From JASBRS01 sp964496495 (GTDB taxonomy: Bacteria; Deinococcota; Deinococci; Deinococcales; Trueperaceae): 64,000 nt of DNA. The stretch's first letter is position 1. The number at the start of each line of letters is the position of its first letter. The position numbers were made by a program, and so were the translations under genes. Positions 9,444 through 17,844 of this stretch are shown here, piece after piece. The stretch lies in NCBI GenBank assembly GCA_964496495.1, contig CAZBZU010000004.1, positions 1 to 64,000 of the forward strand, in the 5' to 3' direction. The notes under the pieces were generated by a model. The model searched no databases. It was not told the DNA's origin and was given only the letters and a program-made list of their open reading frames with translations.

Positions 9444-12400
9444 GTGTTCCGAGACGTCCCGCAAGGCGTACGCTTCCCCGAGCTGGAAGAGCGCATCATG
9501 GCGTTCTGGCGCGAGCGAGGCATCTTCGCGCGCACCCTGGAGAAGGAGGCGCCGAAGGGCCGCTACGTGTTCTACGAGGGCCCGCCCACCGCCAACGGCA
9601 AGCCTGGCGTCCACCACGTCATCAGCCGCGCCTTCAAGGACCTCTTCCCGCGCTTCAAGACGATGCAGGGGTTCCGCGTGGGACGCAAAGGGGGCTGGGA
9701 CACCCACGGCCTGCCGGTCGAGATCGCCATCGAGAAGCGCCTGGGCTTCAGCAACAAGCAGCAGATCGAGGCCTACGGCATCGAACGCTTCAACCGGCTG
9801 TGCCGCGAGGACGTGTTCAGCAACATCCAGGAGTGGAACGCCATGACCGAGCGCATCGGCTTCTGGCTGGACCTGGAGCACGCCTACGTCACCTTCACCA
9901 ACGACTACATCGAGAGCTGCTGGTGGGTGCTCAAGAGCCTTTGGGACCGCGGTCTGCTGGCCGAGGACTACAAGACCACCTGGCACAGCCCCAGCAGCAA
10001 CACCACCCTCGCCTCCCACGAGGTGTCGCTCGGCTACCGCGAGGACGTCGAGGACCCCTCCGTCTACCCCAAGTTCCCGGCCGACAAGGACGGCCTGGTC
10101 GAACGCGGCCTGCTCGACCGCTCCGAAGCGCGGCCGGTCTCCTTCCTGGCTTGGACCACCACGCCCTGGACGCTGGCGGCGAACACCGCCCTGGCGGTCA
10201 AGCCCTCGTCGAGGTACGCGCTGGTGGAGGCGACGCGCGCGGCGATGACGGCCGAGGAGTCCTACGACCCGGAGGTCTCGGGCCAGGAGCTGTACATCCT
10301 GGCCGAGGGCCTCGCCGATGCCGTCTTCGGCGCGGGACAGTACCGGCCCCTCCAGGCGTTCGATGCTACGGCGCTGGACGGGTTGCGGTACCGGCCCATC
10401 ATGCTCGGCCGGGCGGATGAAGGCACGGACCTGTCGAAGGCGTTCAGGCTCATCGTGGACGACTACGTGAGCCTGGAGGAGGGCACCGGCATCGTCCACA
10501 TCGCGCCGGCCTATGGGGACCTGGACCTCGGGCAGCAGCACGGCCTACCCCTGCTGTTCTCGGTCGACCTCACCGGCAAGGTGCTTCCCGAGGTTCGGCC
10601 CGTCGGCCCCGCGCAGGGCAGCGACGGGCCCTATTCGGGCCAGTGGTTCAAGGACGCAGACCGTGCCATCGCCTCGGACCTCCTGCAGCGAGGCCTGCTG
10701 TTCGCCTGGCGCACCGTCCGTCACGCCTACCCCTTCAACTGGCGCGACGACACGCCGCTCATGAACGTGGCGAAGCGCAGCTGGTACATCCGCACCAGCG
10801 AGCTCAAGGACCGCTTGCTGGCGAACAACGACGCCGTCCACTGGCACCCGGACAACGTTCGCACCGGTCGCTTCGGCAAGTGGCTCGAGAACAACGTCGA
10901 CTGGGCGCTCAGCCGCGAGCGCTACTGGGGTGCTCCCCTGCCAATCTGGGAGAGCGACGACGGCGGCGAGGTGGAGCGGCTGTGCGTCGGCAGCGTCGCC
11001 GAGCTGTCCGCGCTTGCCGGCCGCGATCTGTCGGATCTCGATCTGCACCGGCCCTACCTCGACGAGGTGACCTTCGAGCGGGGCGGGAAGACCTTCCGGC
11101 GCGTGCCCTACACCGTCGACGTGTGGTTCGAGTCGGGCGCCATGCCCTACGCCCAGTGGCACTACCTCGGCGAGGCGTCGACGCCCGAGGCGCGCCGGGC
11201 GCTGGCGGAGAACTTCCCGGCGGACTACATCTGCGAGGCGGTCGACCAGACGCGCGGCTGGTTCTACAGCCTGCACGCGCTGGCCACGCTATTGACCGAC
11301 ACCGGCGACGAGCCCGGCGGCCGCCCGGCGGGCCCGCTGGCGTCGCTGGCGCCCGACACCTCGGCGTTCCGTAACGTCATCGTGCTGGGCCACATCCTCG
11401 ACGATCAGGGCGAGAAGATGTCGAAGTCGAAGGGCAACGTCGTCGATCCCTGGACGGTGCTGAACGACCAGGGCGCGGACGCGCTGCGCTGGTACCTCTA
11501 CAGCGTCTCGCCGCCAGAGGCCAGCAAGCGCTTCAGCTCGGCGCTGGTCGAGGAGACGCTGCGCGACTACTTCCTCACCCTGTGGAACGTCTACGGCTTC
11601 TTCGTGCTCTACGCCAACCTCGACCGTCCGCCGCTCGACGCCGCGCCGCCTCCGCCCGAGCGGCCCGCCGTCGACCGCTGGCTGCTCTCGCGGCTGAGCG
11701 GGCTCGTGACCGACGTCACCGCCAGGTTGGAGGCCTACGACCCCACCGGCGCCAGCCGCGCGCTGCGCGATTTCGTGGTCGACGAGCTCTCCAACTGGTA
11801 CGTGCGCCGCAACCGCCGGCGGTTCTGGAAGTCCGAGTCCGACCGGGACAAGGTCGCCGCCTACGCCAGCCTGTACCAGGCGCTGGTCACGGTGGCGACG
11901 CTGATGGCGCCGATGGCGCCGTTCACCAGCGAGGAGCTCTACCGCAACCTGGTCTGCACGCTCGATCGCGAGGCGCCCGAGTCGGTTCACCTGGCGGACT
12001 GGCCGACCGCCGACCCTACGCTGGTGGACGAGGCTCTCGACCGGGACATGCGCGCGCTGATGCGCCTGGTAGAGCTGGGCCGCTCGGCGCGAGCGGCATC
12101 GGGCATCAAGGTGCGCCAGCCGCTACCAGAGGTGCTGGTCCGGCTGCGCACGGAGGACGAGCTCGCCGGCGTCAGGCCGCTCGAGGACCAGCTCCTCGAG
12201 GAGCTCAACGTCAAACGCGTGCGCTATCTGGACGTGCACGACAGCTTCGTGGACTACCAGGTCAAGCCTAACCTCCCACGGCTCGGGCCGCGCCTCGGGC
12301 GGCTGGTGCCGGCCGTGAGCCGCGCGCTCGCGGCGCTCGACGGGCGCGCCGTGGCGGCCGCCGTCGGCGAGGGCCGCGACACCGTGGTCGAGGTGGACGG

Positions 12401-12782
12401 CCAGCAGGTGCGGCTGGCGCCGGAGGACCTGCTGCTGGACGCCCGCAGCCCCGACGGCTTCGCGGCGGTTGAGGAGCGCGGCTACCTGGCGGCGCTGAAC
12501 ACCGAGCTCACGCCCGAGCTGGTCAGGGAGGGGCTCGCGCGCGATGCCATCCGGCTGGTGCAGAACGCCCGCAAGAACGCCGGCCTCGAGGTGGCAGACA
12601 CCATCACCCTGGCGCTCGCCGCGGAGGGCGACCTGGCCACGGCGCTCGACGAGCACCGTGACGCGGTGGCCGCCGAGGTGCTGGCGAGCGAGCTGCGCCT
12701 GGGTGCGCTGGAGGGCGATGCCTACCGCGTCGAGCACGACCTCGAAGGGAGCCGTCTCGGTATCGCGCTGCGGCGAGCGTGA
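9444..12782 (+). CDS. ileS: isoleucyl-tRNA synthetase
   Basis: Class I synthetase that charges tRNA-Ile in the cytoplasm. About 1112 residues, the long form. The HIGH region is GPPTANGKPGVHH at about residues 45-57. WDTHGLPVE and the editing CP1 domain follow, with KMSKSKGN in the catalytic C-terminal half and an anticodon-binding domain after it. GTG 9444 begins VFRDVPQGVRF, with AGGTCG about 8 nt upstream, and falls after the leader terminator; an upstream in-frame start at 9309 would run through the T-box and is rejected. The sequence style resembles the Deinococcus and eukaryote-like (IleS2) branch, which can differ in mupirocin sensitivity; that point is inference. Expression is controlled by the T-box. 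Confidence 0.96.
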   Translation: MFRDVPQGVRFPELEERIMAFWRERGIFARTLEKEAPKGRYVFYEGPPTANGKPGVHHVISRAFKDLFPRFKTMQGFRVGRKGGWDTHGLPVEIAIEKRLGFSNKQQIEAYGIERFNRLCREDVFSNIQEWNAMTERIGFWLDLEHAYVTFTNDYIESCWWVLKSLWDRGLLAEDYKTTWHSPSSNTTLASHEVSLGYREDVEDPSVYPKFPADKDGLVERGLLDRSEARPVSFLAWTTTPWTLAANTALAVKPSSRYALVEATRAAMTAEESYDPEVSGQELYILAEGLADAVFGAGQYRPLQAFDATALDGLRYRPIMLGRADEGTDLSKAFRLIVDDYVSLEEGTGIVHIAPAYGDLDLGQQHGLPLLFSVDLTGKVLPEVRPVGPAQGSDGPYSGQWFKDADRAIASDLLQRGLLFAWRTVRHAYPFNWRDDTPLMNVAKRSWYIRTSELKDRLLANNDAVHWHPDNVRTGRFGKWLENNVDWALSRERYWGAPLPIWESDDGGEVERLCVGSVAELSALAGRDLSDLDLHRPYLDEVTFERGGKTFRRVPYTVDVWFESGAMPYAQWHYLGEASTPEARRALAENFPADYICEAVDQTRGWFYSLHALATLLTDTGDEPGGRPAGPLASLAPDTSAFRNVIVLGHILDDQGEKMSKSKGNVVDPWTVLNDQGADALRWYLYSVSPPEASKRFSSALVEETLRDYFLTLWNVYGFFVLYANLDRPPLDAAPPPPERPAVDRWLLSRLSGLVTDVTARLEAYDPTGASRALRDFVVDELSNWYVRRNRRRFWKSESDRDKVAAYASLYQALVTVATLMAPMAPFTSEELYRNLVCTLDREAPESVHLADWPTADPTLVDEALDRDMRALMRLVELGRSARAASGIKVRQPLPEVLVRLRTEDELAGVRPLEDQLLEELNVKRVRYLDVHDSFVDYQVKPNLPRLGPRLGRLVPAVSRALAALDGRAVAAAVGEGRDTVVEVDGQQVRLAPEDLLLDARSPDGFAAVEERGYLAALNTELTPELVREGLARDAIRLVQNARKNAGLEVADTITLALAAEGDLATALDEHRDAVAAEVLASELRLGALEGDAYRVEHDLEGSRLGIALRRA

Positions 12783-12814
12783 CGGCGTGAGCCGCCCGGG
12801 GCGTTTGCCCGCTT

Positions 12815-12832
12815 GCGGCCGATACCGGCCGC
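12815..12832 (+). terminator. small hairpin downstream of ileS
   Basis: GCGGCC-GATACC-GGCCGC, a 6-bp GC stem with no T tract, 33 nt after the ileS stop codon. Weak terminator candidate. Confidence 0.3.
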
Positions 12833-12837
12833 GGACG

Positions 12838-12843
12838 TATCAT
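12838..12843 (+). promoter_or_regulatory. -10 box TATCAT upstream of gap
   Basis: TATCAT about 84 nt before the gap ATG, with a weak TTGCGG (12813-12818) 19 nt upstream. Promoter candidate for the gap-pgk operon. Confidence 0.4.
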
Positions 12844-12926
12844 GGGGCCGTTGTCGACGGACCCCGTGAGTACACCGCCGTCGGTACACAGAGTCGTTCA
12901 CACATCGCTCTTTCTCGGAGGACACC

Positions 12927-13919
12927 ATGAACATCGGCATCAACGGCTTCGGTCGCATCGGTCGCCAGATCTTCAGGATCGCGCACGAGCGCGGCATCGA
13001 CATCGCCCTGGTGAACGACATCACCGACAATGCCACGCTGGCGCACCTGCTCAAGTACGACTCCAACTACGGCCCCTTCCCGGGAACCGTCTCCCACGAC
13101 GACGAGAACCTCATCGTCGACGGCAACAAGGTCAAGGCGACCGCCATCCGCAACCCCGAAGAGCTGCCCTGGAAGGAGCTCGGCGTGGACGTGGTGGTGG
13201 AGTCCACGGGGATCTTCCGCAAGCGCGACCAGGCGGCGGCGCACCTGACGGCCGGGGCCAAGAAGGTGCTCATCAGCGCGCCCTCGCCCGACAGCGACTT
13301 CGACATCATCATCGGCGTCAACGAGGACGCCTACGATCCGGCCAAGCACGACGTGGTGTCGAACGCCTCCTGCACCACCAACTCGCTGGCCGCGGTCATG
13401 AAGGTGATCGACGAGACCTTCGGCGTCGAGCAGGCCATGATGTCCACCGTCCACAGCTACACCCAGGACCAGATGCTGCAGGATGGCCCCCACAAGGACC
13501 TGCGGCGGGCCCGCAACGCCGCCACCAACATCGTGCCCACCAGCACCGGCGCCGCCAAGGCGGTGGCCAAGGTGCTTCCCCAGCTCAAGGGCATCTTCGA
13601 CGGCATGGCCCTGCGCGTGCCCACCCAGACGGGCTCGATCTCCGACATCACCGCTATGCTCAAGCGCGAGGTCAGCGCCGCGGACATCAACGGCGCCCTC
13701 AAGGCCGCGGCGGACGGCCGCCTGTCCAGGGTCATCCGCTACACCGAGGATCCCATCGTGCTGCGCGACATCGTCGGTGACACGCACTCCGGCATCGTCG
13801 ACGGCCTGCTCACCAAGACCATGGGGCGCATGGCGAAGGTGCTGGTCTGGTACGACAACGAGTGGGGCTTCTCCAGCCGCATGGTGGACGTCATCGAGCT
13901 GATGGGCTCGAAGCTCTGA
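12927..13919 (+). CDS. gap: type I glyceraldehyde-3-phosphate dehydrogenase
   Basis: Glycolytic enzyme oxidising glyceraldehyde 3-phosphate to 1,3-bisphosphoglycerate. 330 residues. The NAD-binding N-terminus is NIGINGFGRIGR. Asp in LVNDITD (about residue 34) favours NAD over NADP. The catalytic cysteine is in SNASCTTNSL, and WYDNEWGFS is present near the C-terminus. GGAGG stands 7 nt before the ATG. pgk follows after a 98-nt gap holding a hairpin. Confidence 0.97.
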   Translation: MNIGINGFGRIGRQIFRIAHERGIDIALVNDITDNATLAHLLKYDSNYGPFPGTVSHDDENLIVDGNKVKATAIRNPEELPWKELGVDVVVESTGIFRKRDQAAAHLTAGAKKVLISAPSPDSDFDIIIGVNEDAYDPAKHDVVSNASCTTNSLAAVMKVIDETFGVEQAMMSTVHSYTQDQMLQDGPHKDLRRARNAATNIVPTSTGAAKAVAKVLPQLKGIFDGMALRVPTQTGSISDITAMLKREVSAADINGALKAAADGRLSRVIRYTEDPIVLRDIVGDTHSGIVDGLLTKTMGRMAKVLVWYDNEWGFSSRMVDVIELMGSKL

Positions 13920-13937
13920 GGTAGCACGCAGCGCGAG

Positions 13938-13969
13938 CCGGCTCGCCGCCACCGCCGCTGGCGAGCCGG
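13938..13969 (+). terminator. intercistronic hairpin between gap and pgk
   Basis: CCGGCTCGCC (13938-13947) pairs perfectly with GGCGAGCCGG (13960-13969), 12-nt loop, no T tract. It could attenuate or stabilise the gap transcript so that gap and pgk are expressed at different levels. Confidence 0.45.
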
Positions 13970-14017
13970 GTGCCTGAACCGGCGATGCCGGCGGGCGCGA
14001 CACCGTTAGGAGCCAGC

Positions 14018-15196
14018 ATGTTCACCACCCTCGACGACCTGGACGTCAAGGACAAGCGCGTCCTGGTCCGCGTCGACTTCAACGTTCCGGTCAAGGACGG
14101 GCGCGTCGGCGACGACACCCGTATCCGGGCGGCCTTGCCGACCCTGGAGGCGCTCGAGAACCGCGGCGCCACCCTCATCCTGATGAGTCACCTGGGCCGG
14201 CCCAAGGGCGTCGACGAGAGCAACCGCATGCGCCCGGTGGCCGCCCGGCTGGGCGAGCTGCTCGGCACCGACGTGCGTTACCTGGCGTGCGACGGCCCCG
14301 CTTCCAAGGAGGAGCAGGAGTTCGTGGCCGATGCGCCGCACGGCAGCGTGACGCTGCTGGAGAACACCCGCTTCGACCCCCGCGAGACCAAGAACGACGC
14401 GTCGCTGGCGCGTCTGCTCGCCGGCTACGCTGACGTCTACGTCAACGATGCCTTCGGCTCGGCCCACCGCGCCCACGCCAGCACCGAGGGCGTGGCGAGG
14501 CTCCTGCCGTCGGCCGCTGGCAGGCTGCTGGAGCAAGAGCTCACCTCGCTGAGGCGGCTGCTCGAGCGGCCCGAGCACCCGTTCGCGGTGATCCTCGGTG
14601 GCGCCAAGGTGTCGGACAAGATCGGGGTCATCGAGAGCCTCCTCAAGGTGGCGGACAAGGTCCTGATCGGCGGGGCCATGGCGTACACCTTCATCGCCGC
14701 CCAGGGCGGCTCGGTGGGGGCCTCGCGGGTCGAGGAGGACCAGTTCGACACCGCCCGGCGGCTGCTCGAGCACGCCAGGAAGGTGGGCGTCACCCTGCTC
14801 CTTCCGGAGGACTCGGTGTGCGCCAGCGAGCTGCGGGAGGGCGCCCGCACCTCCATCCACGCCTCGGACGCCATCCCCGAAGGGCTGCTCGGCCTCGACG
14901 TCGGCCCGCGGGCCGTTCAGGCGATACGCGACGCCCTGGCCGGCAGCAAGACCGTGTTCTGGAACGGGCCGCTGGGCGTGTTCGAGACGCCCCCGTTCGA
15001 CGCCGGCACGGTGGCGGTGGCTCGCGCGGTTGCCGACCTGCCGGCCTTCACGGTGGTCGGCGGCGGCGACTCGGTGGCGGCGGTGAACGCCGCCGGCCTG
15101 CAGGATCGCATCGGCCACATCTCCACCGGCGGGGGCGCGGCCCTGGAGTTCCTGGAGGGCAGGACCCTGCCGGGGGTGGCGGCGCTCCAGCCCTGA
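14018..15196 (+). CDS. pgk: phosphoglycerate kinase
   Basis: Transfers phosphate from 1,3-bisphosphoglycerate to ADP. 392 residues, normal length. The N-terminal signature KRVLVRVDFNVPVKDG is at about residues 11-26, the substrate-binding LMSHLGRPKG follows, and the C-terminal nucleotide-binding VVGGGDSVAAV is intact. ATG 14018 (MFTTLDDLDVKDK) is preceded by TTAGGAGCC; an upstream in-frame start at 13970 adds unrelated residues. The next gene begins 1 nt after the stop, so the RLAN/RimK pair is probably in the same transcript. Confidence 0.97.
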   Translation: MFTTLDDLDVKDKRVLVRVDFNVPVKDGRVGDDTRIRAALPTLEALENRGATLILMSHLGRPKGVDESNRMRPVAARLGELLGTDVRYLACDGPASKEEQEFVADAPHGSVTLLENTRFDPRETKNDASLARLLAGYADVYVNDAFGSAHRAHASTEGVARLLPSAAGRLLEQELTSLRRLLERPEHPFAVILGGAKVSDKIGVIESLLKVADKVLIGGAMAYTFIAAQGGSVGASRVEEDQFDTARRLLEHARKVGVTLLLPEDSVCASELREGARTSIHASDAIPEGLLGLDVGPRAVQAIRDALAGSKTVFWNGPLGVFETPPFDAGTVAVARAVADLPAFTVVGGGDSVAAVNAAGLQDRIGHISTGGGAALEFLEGRTLPGVAALQP

Positions 15197-15197
15197 C

Positions 15198-15815
15198 ATG
15201 AGCGCGGCGCCGCTATTGCGGCTGGAACCGCCCCTGCACGGCGCCGAGGCGGCCAACCTGGCCGGCGACTACAGCTACCTCTCGGCCGGCTATTACGCCT
15301 CGCTCGACGCCGAGCTGGAGGGCCTGGCGGTGATGCCCACCACCCTGGAGGCGCTCGACGCCTACGTGGTGCCGATCGCCATGGAGAAGGCGCAGCTGGC
15401 CGAGCTGCCGATCCCCGAGTTCCACATCGCCAACACCCGCTTCCCGCCACCCCCGATGCTGGCCTACCCCATCAACCCCTTCTCCAGCAAAGGCGAGCTG
15501 CTGCTGGACGGCGAGCAGCTCGCCGCACACCGCAACGGCCTGACCTACACCGGCAAGTACGCGGTGCTCTGCCAGGCGCTACCGGCGGACTGCCGCATCG
15601 ACGTCGTCCGGAGCGTGCTGGGCCGCACGCTGGTGCCGGAGTACGCGGCCTTCGCGGCGCGCGTGTTCACCGTCTTCCGCTTGCCGCTCGCCCGCGTGCG
15701 GGTGATCGTGACGTCCAAGGCCTATCTGCTCTCGGCGCTGATGCCGCTGCCGCTGGAGCAGCTCGTGCCCGAGGAGCGGGCACTGCTGGAGGATGCGGGC
15801 ACGTGGCCCGGCTAG
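15198..15815 (+). CDS. stand-alone RLAN-domain protein (RimK-like ATP-grasp N-terminal domain)
   Basis: 205 residues. Residues about 18-45 (NLAGDYSYLSAGYYASLDAE) match the RLAN domain (Pfam PF14401), where the equivalent region of fused proteins reads roughly NLCRSYRYQSIGYYVSLLAEA. In most genomes RLAN is fused to the N-terminus of a RimK-type ligase; here it is a separate gene overlapping the ligase gene by 13 nt. Its role is not known; by context it should form a functional pair with the ATP-grasp protein, perhaps for substrate recognition. No signal peptide or membrane segment. ATG begins 1 nt after the pgk stop codon. Confidence 0.75.
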   Translation: MSAAPLLRLEPPLHGAEAANLAGDYSYLSAGYYASLDAELEGLAVMPTTLEALDAYVVPIAMEKAQLAELPIPEFHIANTRFPPPPMLAYPINPFSSKGELLLDGEQLAAHRNGLTYTGKYAVLCQALPADCRIDVVRSVLGRTLVPEYAAFAARVFTVFRLPLARVRVIVTSKAYLLSALMPLPLEQLVPEERALLEDAGTWPG

Positions 15816-16675
15816 CCATCTTCGCCGAGCGCTACACCATCCGCTCGTCGGTGGAGCTCACCGCCCTCACCAACTTCCGGCTGGCGGCCTTCGAGCTCGG
15901 CCACGAGCTGGACTTCCTGTTCAAGGACGAGCTCAAGTATCTCCGCAACTACGACGGCGTGCTGATCCGCGCGCTCACCGACCCGCTCAACACCAGCTAC
16001 GTGGTGGCGCGCACCGCCGAGATGCTCGGCATCCGCGTGCTCGACCACGCCGCCTCGATCCGCATCTGCTGCGACAAGGTGAACATGTACGCGCGCCTGC
16101 AGGCCGCCGGCGTGCCGGTGCCCGAGACACGGGTCCTGGCAGGAGCCGCCCTCGCGCCGGCCACCGCCGAGGCGCTGTTCGATAGCCTGGGAACGCCGCT
16201 GGTGCTGAAGGCGCCGAACTCCAGCTTCAGCCTCTACGTGGACAAGGTGGCCACCCCTGACGCCTTCGTCAAGGTCGGCCGGCGCTTCCTCAGGCGTGCC
16301 GATCGCCTGATCGTGCAGCAGTACCTGCCGAGCGAGTTCGACTGGCGCGTGATCACGCTGGACGGCAGGGTGCTGGCGGTGGTGGCCTACCGCTTCGCTC
16401 CGCAGGGGTGGCGCACCATGGACCGTTCCGAGGCGGGCGAGTGGGCGAGCGTGCAGGGCGTCCCGCGCGACGCCGCCGACCCACGCCTGCTGCAGGTGGC
16501 GCTCGCAGCGGCGAACGCCGTCGGCCGCAGCCTCTACGGCGTGGACGTGAAGGAGATCGACGGCGATTACACCGTCATCGAGGTGAACGACAACCCCACC
16601 ATCGCCGCCGGCGAGGAGGACCAGGCCAACCCCGAGGTCTACGAGGAGATCATCCGCTACCTGGCCGCCGACTGA
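15803..16675 (+). CDS. RimK-like ATP-grasp ligase (RLAN-associated)
   Basis: ATP-grasp enzyme of 290 residues that should join an amino acid or peptide to a carboxylate through an acyl-phosphate. Visible are the central ATP-grasp lysine region TPLVLKAPNSSFS, the linker VQQYLPSEFDWRVITLDG, and the metal-binding C-terminal YTVIEVNDNPTIAAGEED (Glu and Asn ligands). RimK itself adds glutamate to ribosomal protein S6, but this RLAN-linked branch is different and its substrate is unknown. Start is GTG within the end of the RLAN gene (13-nt overlap), with GGAGG upstream. Its 3' end overlaps the convergent GNAT/C39 gene by 26 nt. Confidence 0.82.
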   Translation: MARLAIFAERYTIRSSVELTALTNFRLAAFELGHELDFLFKDELKYLRNYDGVLIRALTDPLNTSYVVARTAEMLGIRVLDHAASIRICCDKVNMYARLQAAGVPVPETRVLAGAALAPATAEALFDSLGTPLVLKAPNSSFSLYVDKVATPDAFVKVGRRFLRRADRLIVQQYLPSEFDWRVITLDGRVLAVVAYRFAPQGWRTMDRSEAGEWASVQGVPRDAADPRLLQVALAAANAVGRSLYGVDVKEIDGDYTVIEVNDNPTIAAGEEDQANPEVYEEIIRYLAAD

Positions 16676-17843
16676 TCGTCCCCCAGCGTTCGATCAGCAC
16701 CATGGCGCGATGCCGGCGCCTGCCGAACCGGCTGACGGCATCGAAGGCCTCCCGCCTCAAGGGCAGGTGGACGCTGTCGGCGCGTCCGGCCCCGTCAGGG
16801 ATGAACGGATCGTGCAGGTAGAGGTGCTCGTCGTCGTAGCCGGTGAACACCACCCAGTGCGGCACCTTCTCCGCGTAGAGGCGGTACCCGGAGAGCATCA
16901 CCAGCGGCACGGCGCCGCGCCGCAACGCGGCCACCACGTCGGCGTCGCCGACCTCGCGCAGCTCCACGCGCCCTCCCAGGTCGCGCAGATCGCGTTCGAA
17001 GGTGCGGTGCGCGAGGCGGATGACGTCCTTCTTCTCGTCGGAACGCACGGAGTCGAGGAAGGGCACCTCGGCATCGCGGGTGACCACGGTGGCACGGAAC
17101 CCTCGCCGCAGGGCGGCCACCGCCAGCCCGTGGGCGCTGCAGCCGCCGTGGCCCGAGAGCATGAAGATGGTGGTGGCCTCGCGCCAAAGGGCCAGCTCCA
17201 GCCAGCGCTCCAGCCGCACCGGGTAGCCGTGGTGCCGCATCGCCATCATCAGCGACGCCGGTCCGCAGGTGAACTCCAGCGACTGCGGGTAGTAGGGCAC
17301 GCCCACCAGCGTGGCGCCGCCGCCGGCGAAGCGCTTCTGCATGCGCAGGGCGTCGGAGCCGTCCTGGTAGTACTCCGCGGTCCGAGCGACCACCTGGTAG
17401 CCGCACCTGCGGTAGAGGGCGATGGCGGGAGCGTTGTCCTCCCGGACCTCCAGGCGCATCGCCACGGCGCCGCGCTCGCGCGCCCCCTGCTCCGCCCGCA
17501 CCAGCAGCGCCCGCGCCACGCCTCGCCCGCGGTTCTCGGCGCGGACCACGAGCGAGTACAGGCGGGCCGAGGCGAAGCCCTTGCGGTACAGCACCACGGC
17601 GTCCCCGATCACCTCGCCGCCGGACTCCGCCACCCACAGCTCGGCGCTCTCCCGCCCCAGCAGGCGCGCCAGCGAGCTGCGCGCCAGACGATCGCCAGGG
17701 AAGCTCTTCTCCAACCTGGCGAGCGCCTCCAGGTCGCCCTTTCCGGCTCGGCGAACCGCCGGCGCCGGCGGCGCTCCCCCCGCCGACGCGCCCGCCGCGG
17801 GGCCGCCAGCCCGCTCAGCTCGGCCGGACCCGACGCTCGCCAC
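16650..17843 (-). CDS. GNAT acetyltransferase / C39-like peptidase fusion
   Basis: 397 residues in two parts. Residues about 28-165 are a GNAT domain; the acetyl-CoA loop is VVRAENRGRGVARALL and the C-terminal strand is IALYRRCGYQVV. Residues about 175-385 form a papain-like C39-type peptidase with Cys in SLEFTCGPASLMMAM, His in VPHWVVFTGYDD and Asp in YLHDPF. Known proteins with this fusion occur beside RLAN/RimK-type genes, and here the RimK-like gene is convergent and overlaps by 26 nt. The gene starts (GTG) 1 nt after the etfA stop, so it is the last gene of the etf operon. Probable cytoplasmic peptide-processing and acetylation enzyme; substrate unknown. Confidence 0.83.
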   Translation of the reverse strand: MASVGSGRAERAGGPAAGASAGGAPPAPAVRRAGKGDLEALARLEKSFPGDRLARSSLARLLGRESAELWVAESGGEVIGDAVVLYRKGFASARLYSLVVRAENRGRGVARALLVRAEQGARERGAVAMRLEVREDNAPAIALYRRCGYQVVARTAEYYQDGSDALRMQKRFAGGGATLVGVPYYPQSLEFTCGPASLMMAMRHHGYPVRLERWLELALWREATTIFMLSGHGGCSAHGLAVAALRRGFRATVVTRDAEVPFLDSVRSDEKKDVIRLAHRTFERDLRDLGGRVELREVGDADVVAALRRGAVPLVMLSGYRLYAEKVPHWVVFTGYDDEHLYLHDPFIPDGAGRADSVHLPLRREAFDAVSRFGRRRHRAMVLIERWGTISRRPGSG

Positions 17844-17844
17844 G

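Noticed and set aside
8051..9535. Reverse-strand ORF running through rho's N-terminus, the N gap and the ileS leader
   Set aside because: Only its first 37 codons from ATG 8812 to the gap are the real rho start; the rest is the wrong frame or the T-box region.
12900..12926. Riboswitch or attenuator in front of gap
   Set aside because: Only a promoter and an ordinary GGAGG ribosome-binding site are visible.
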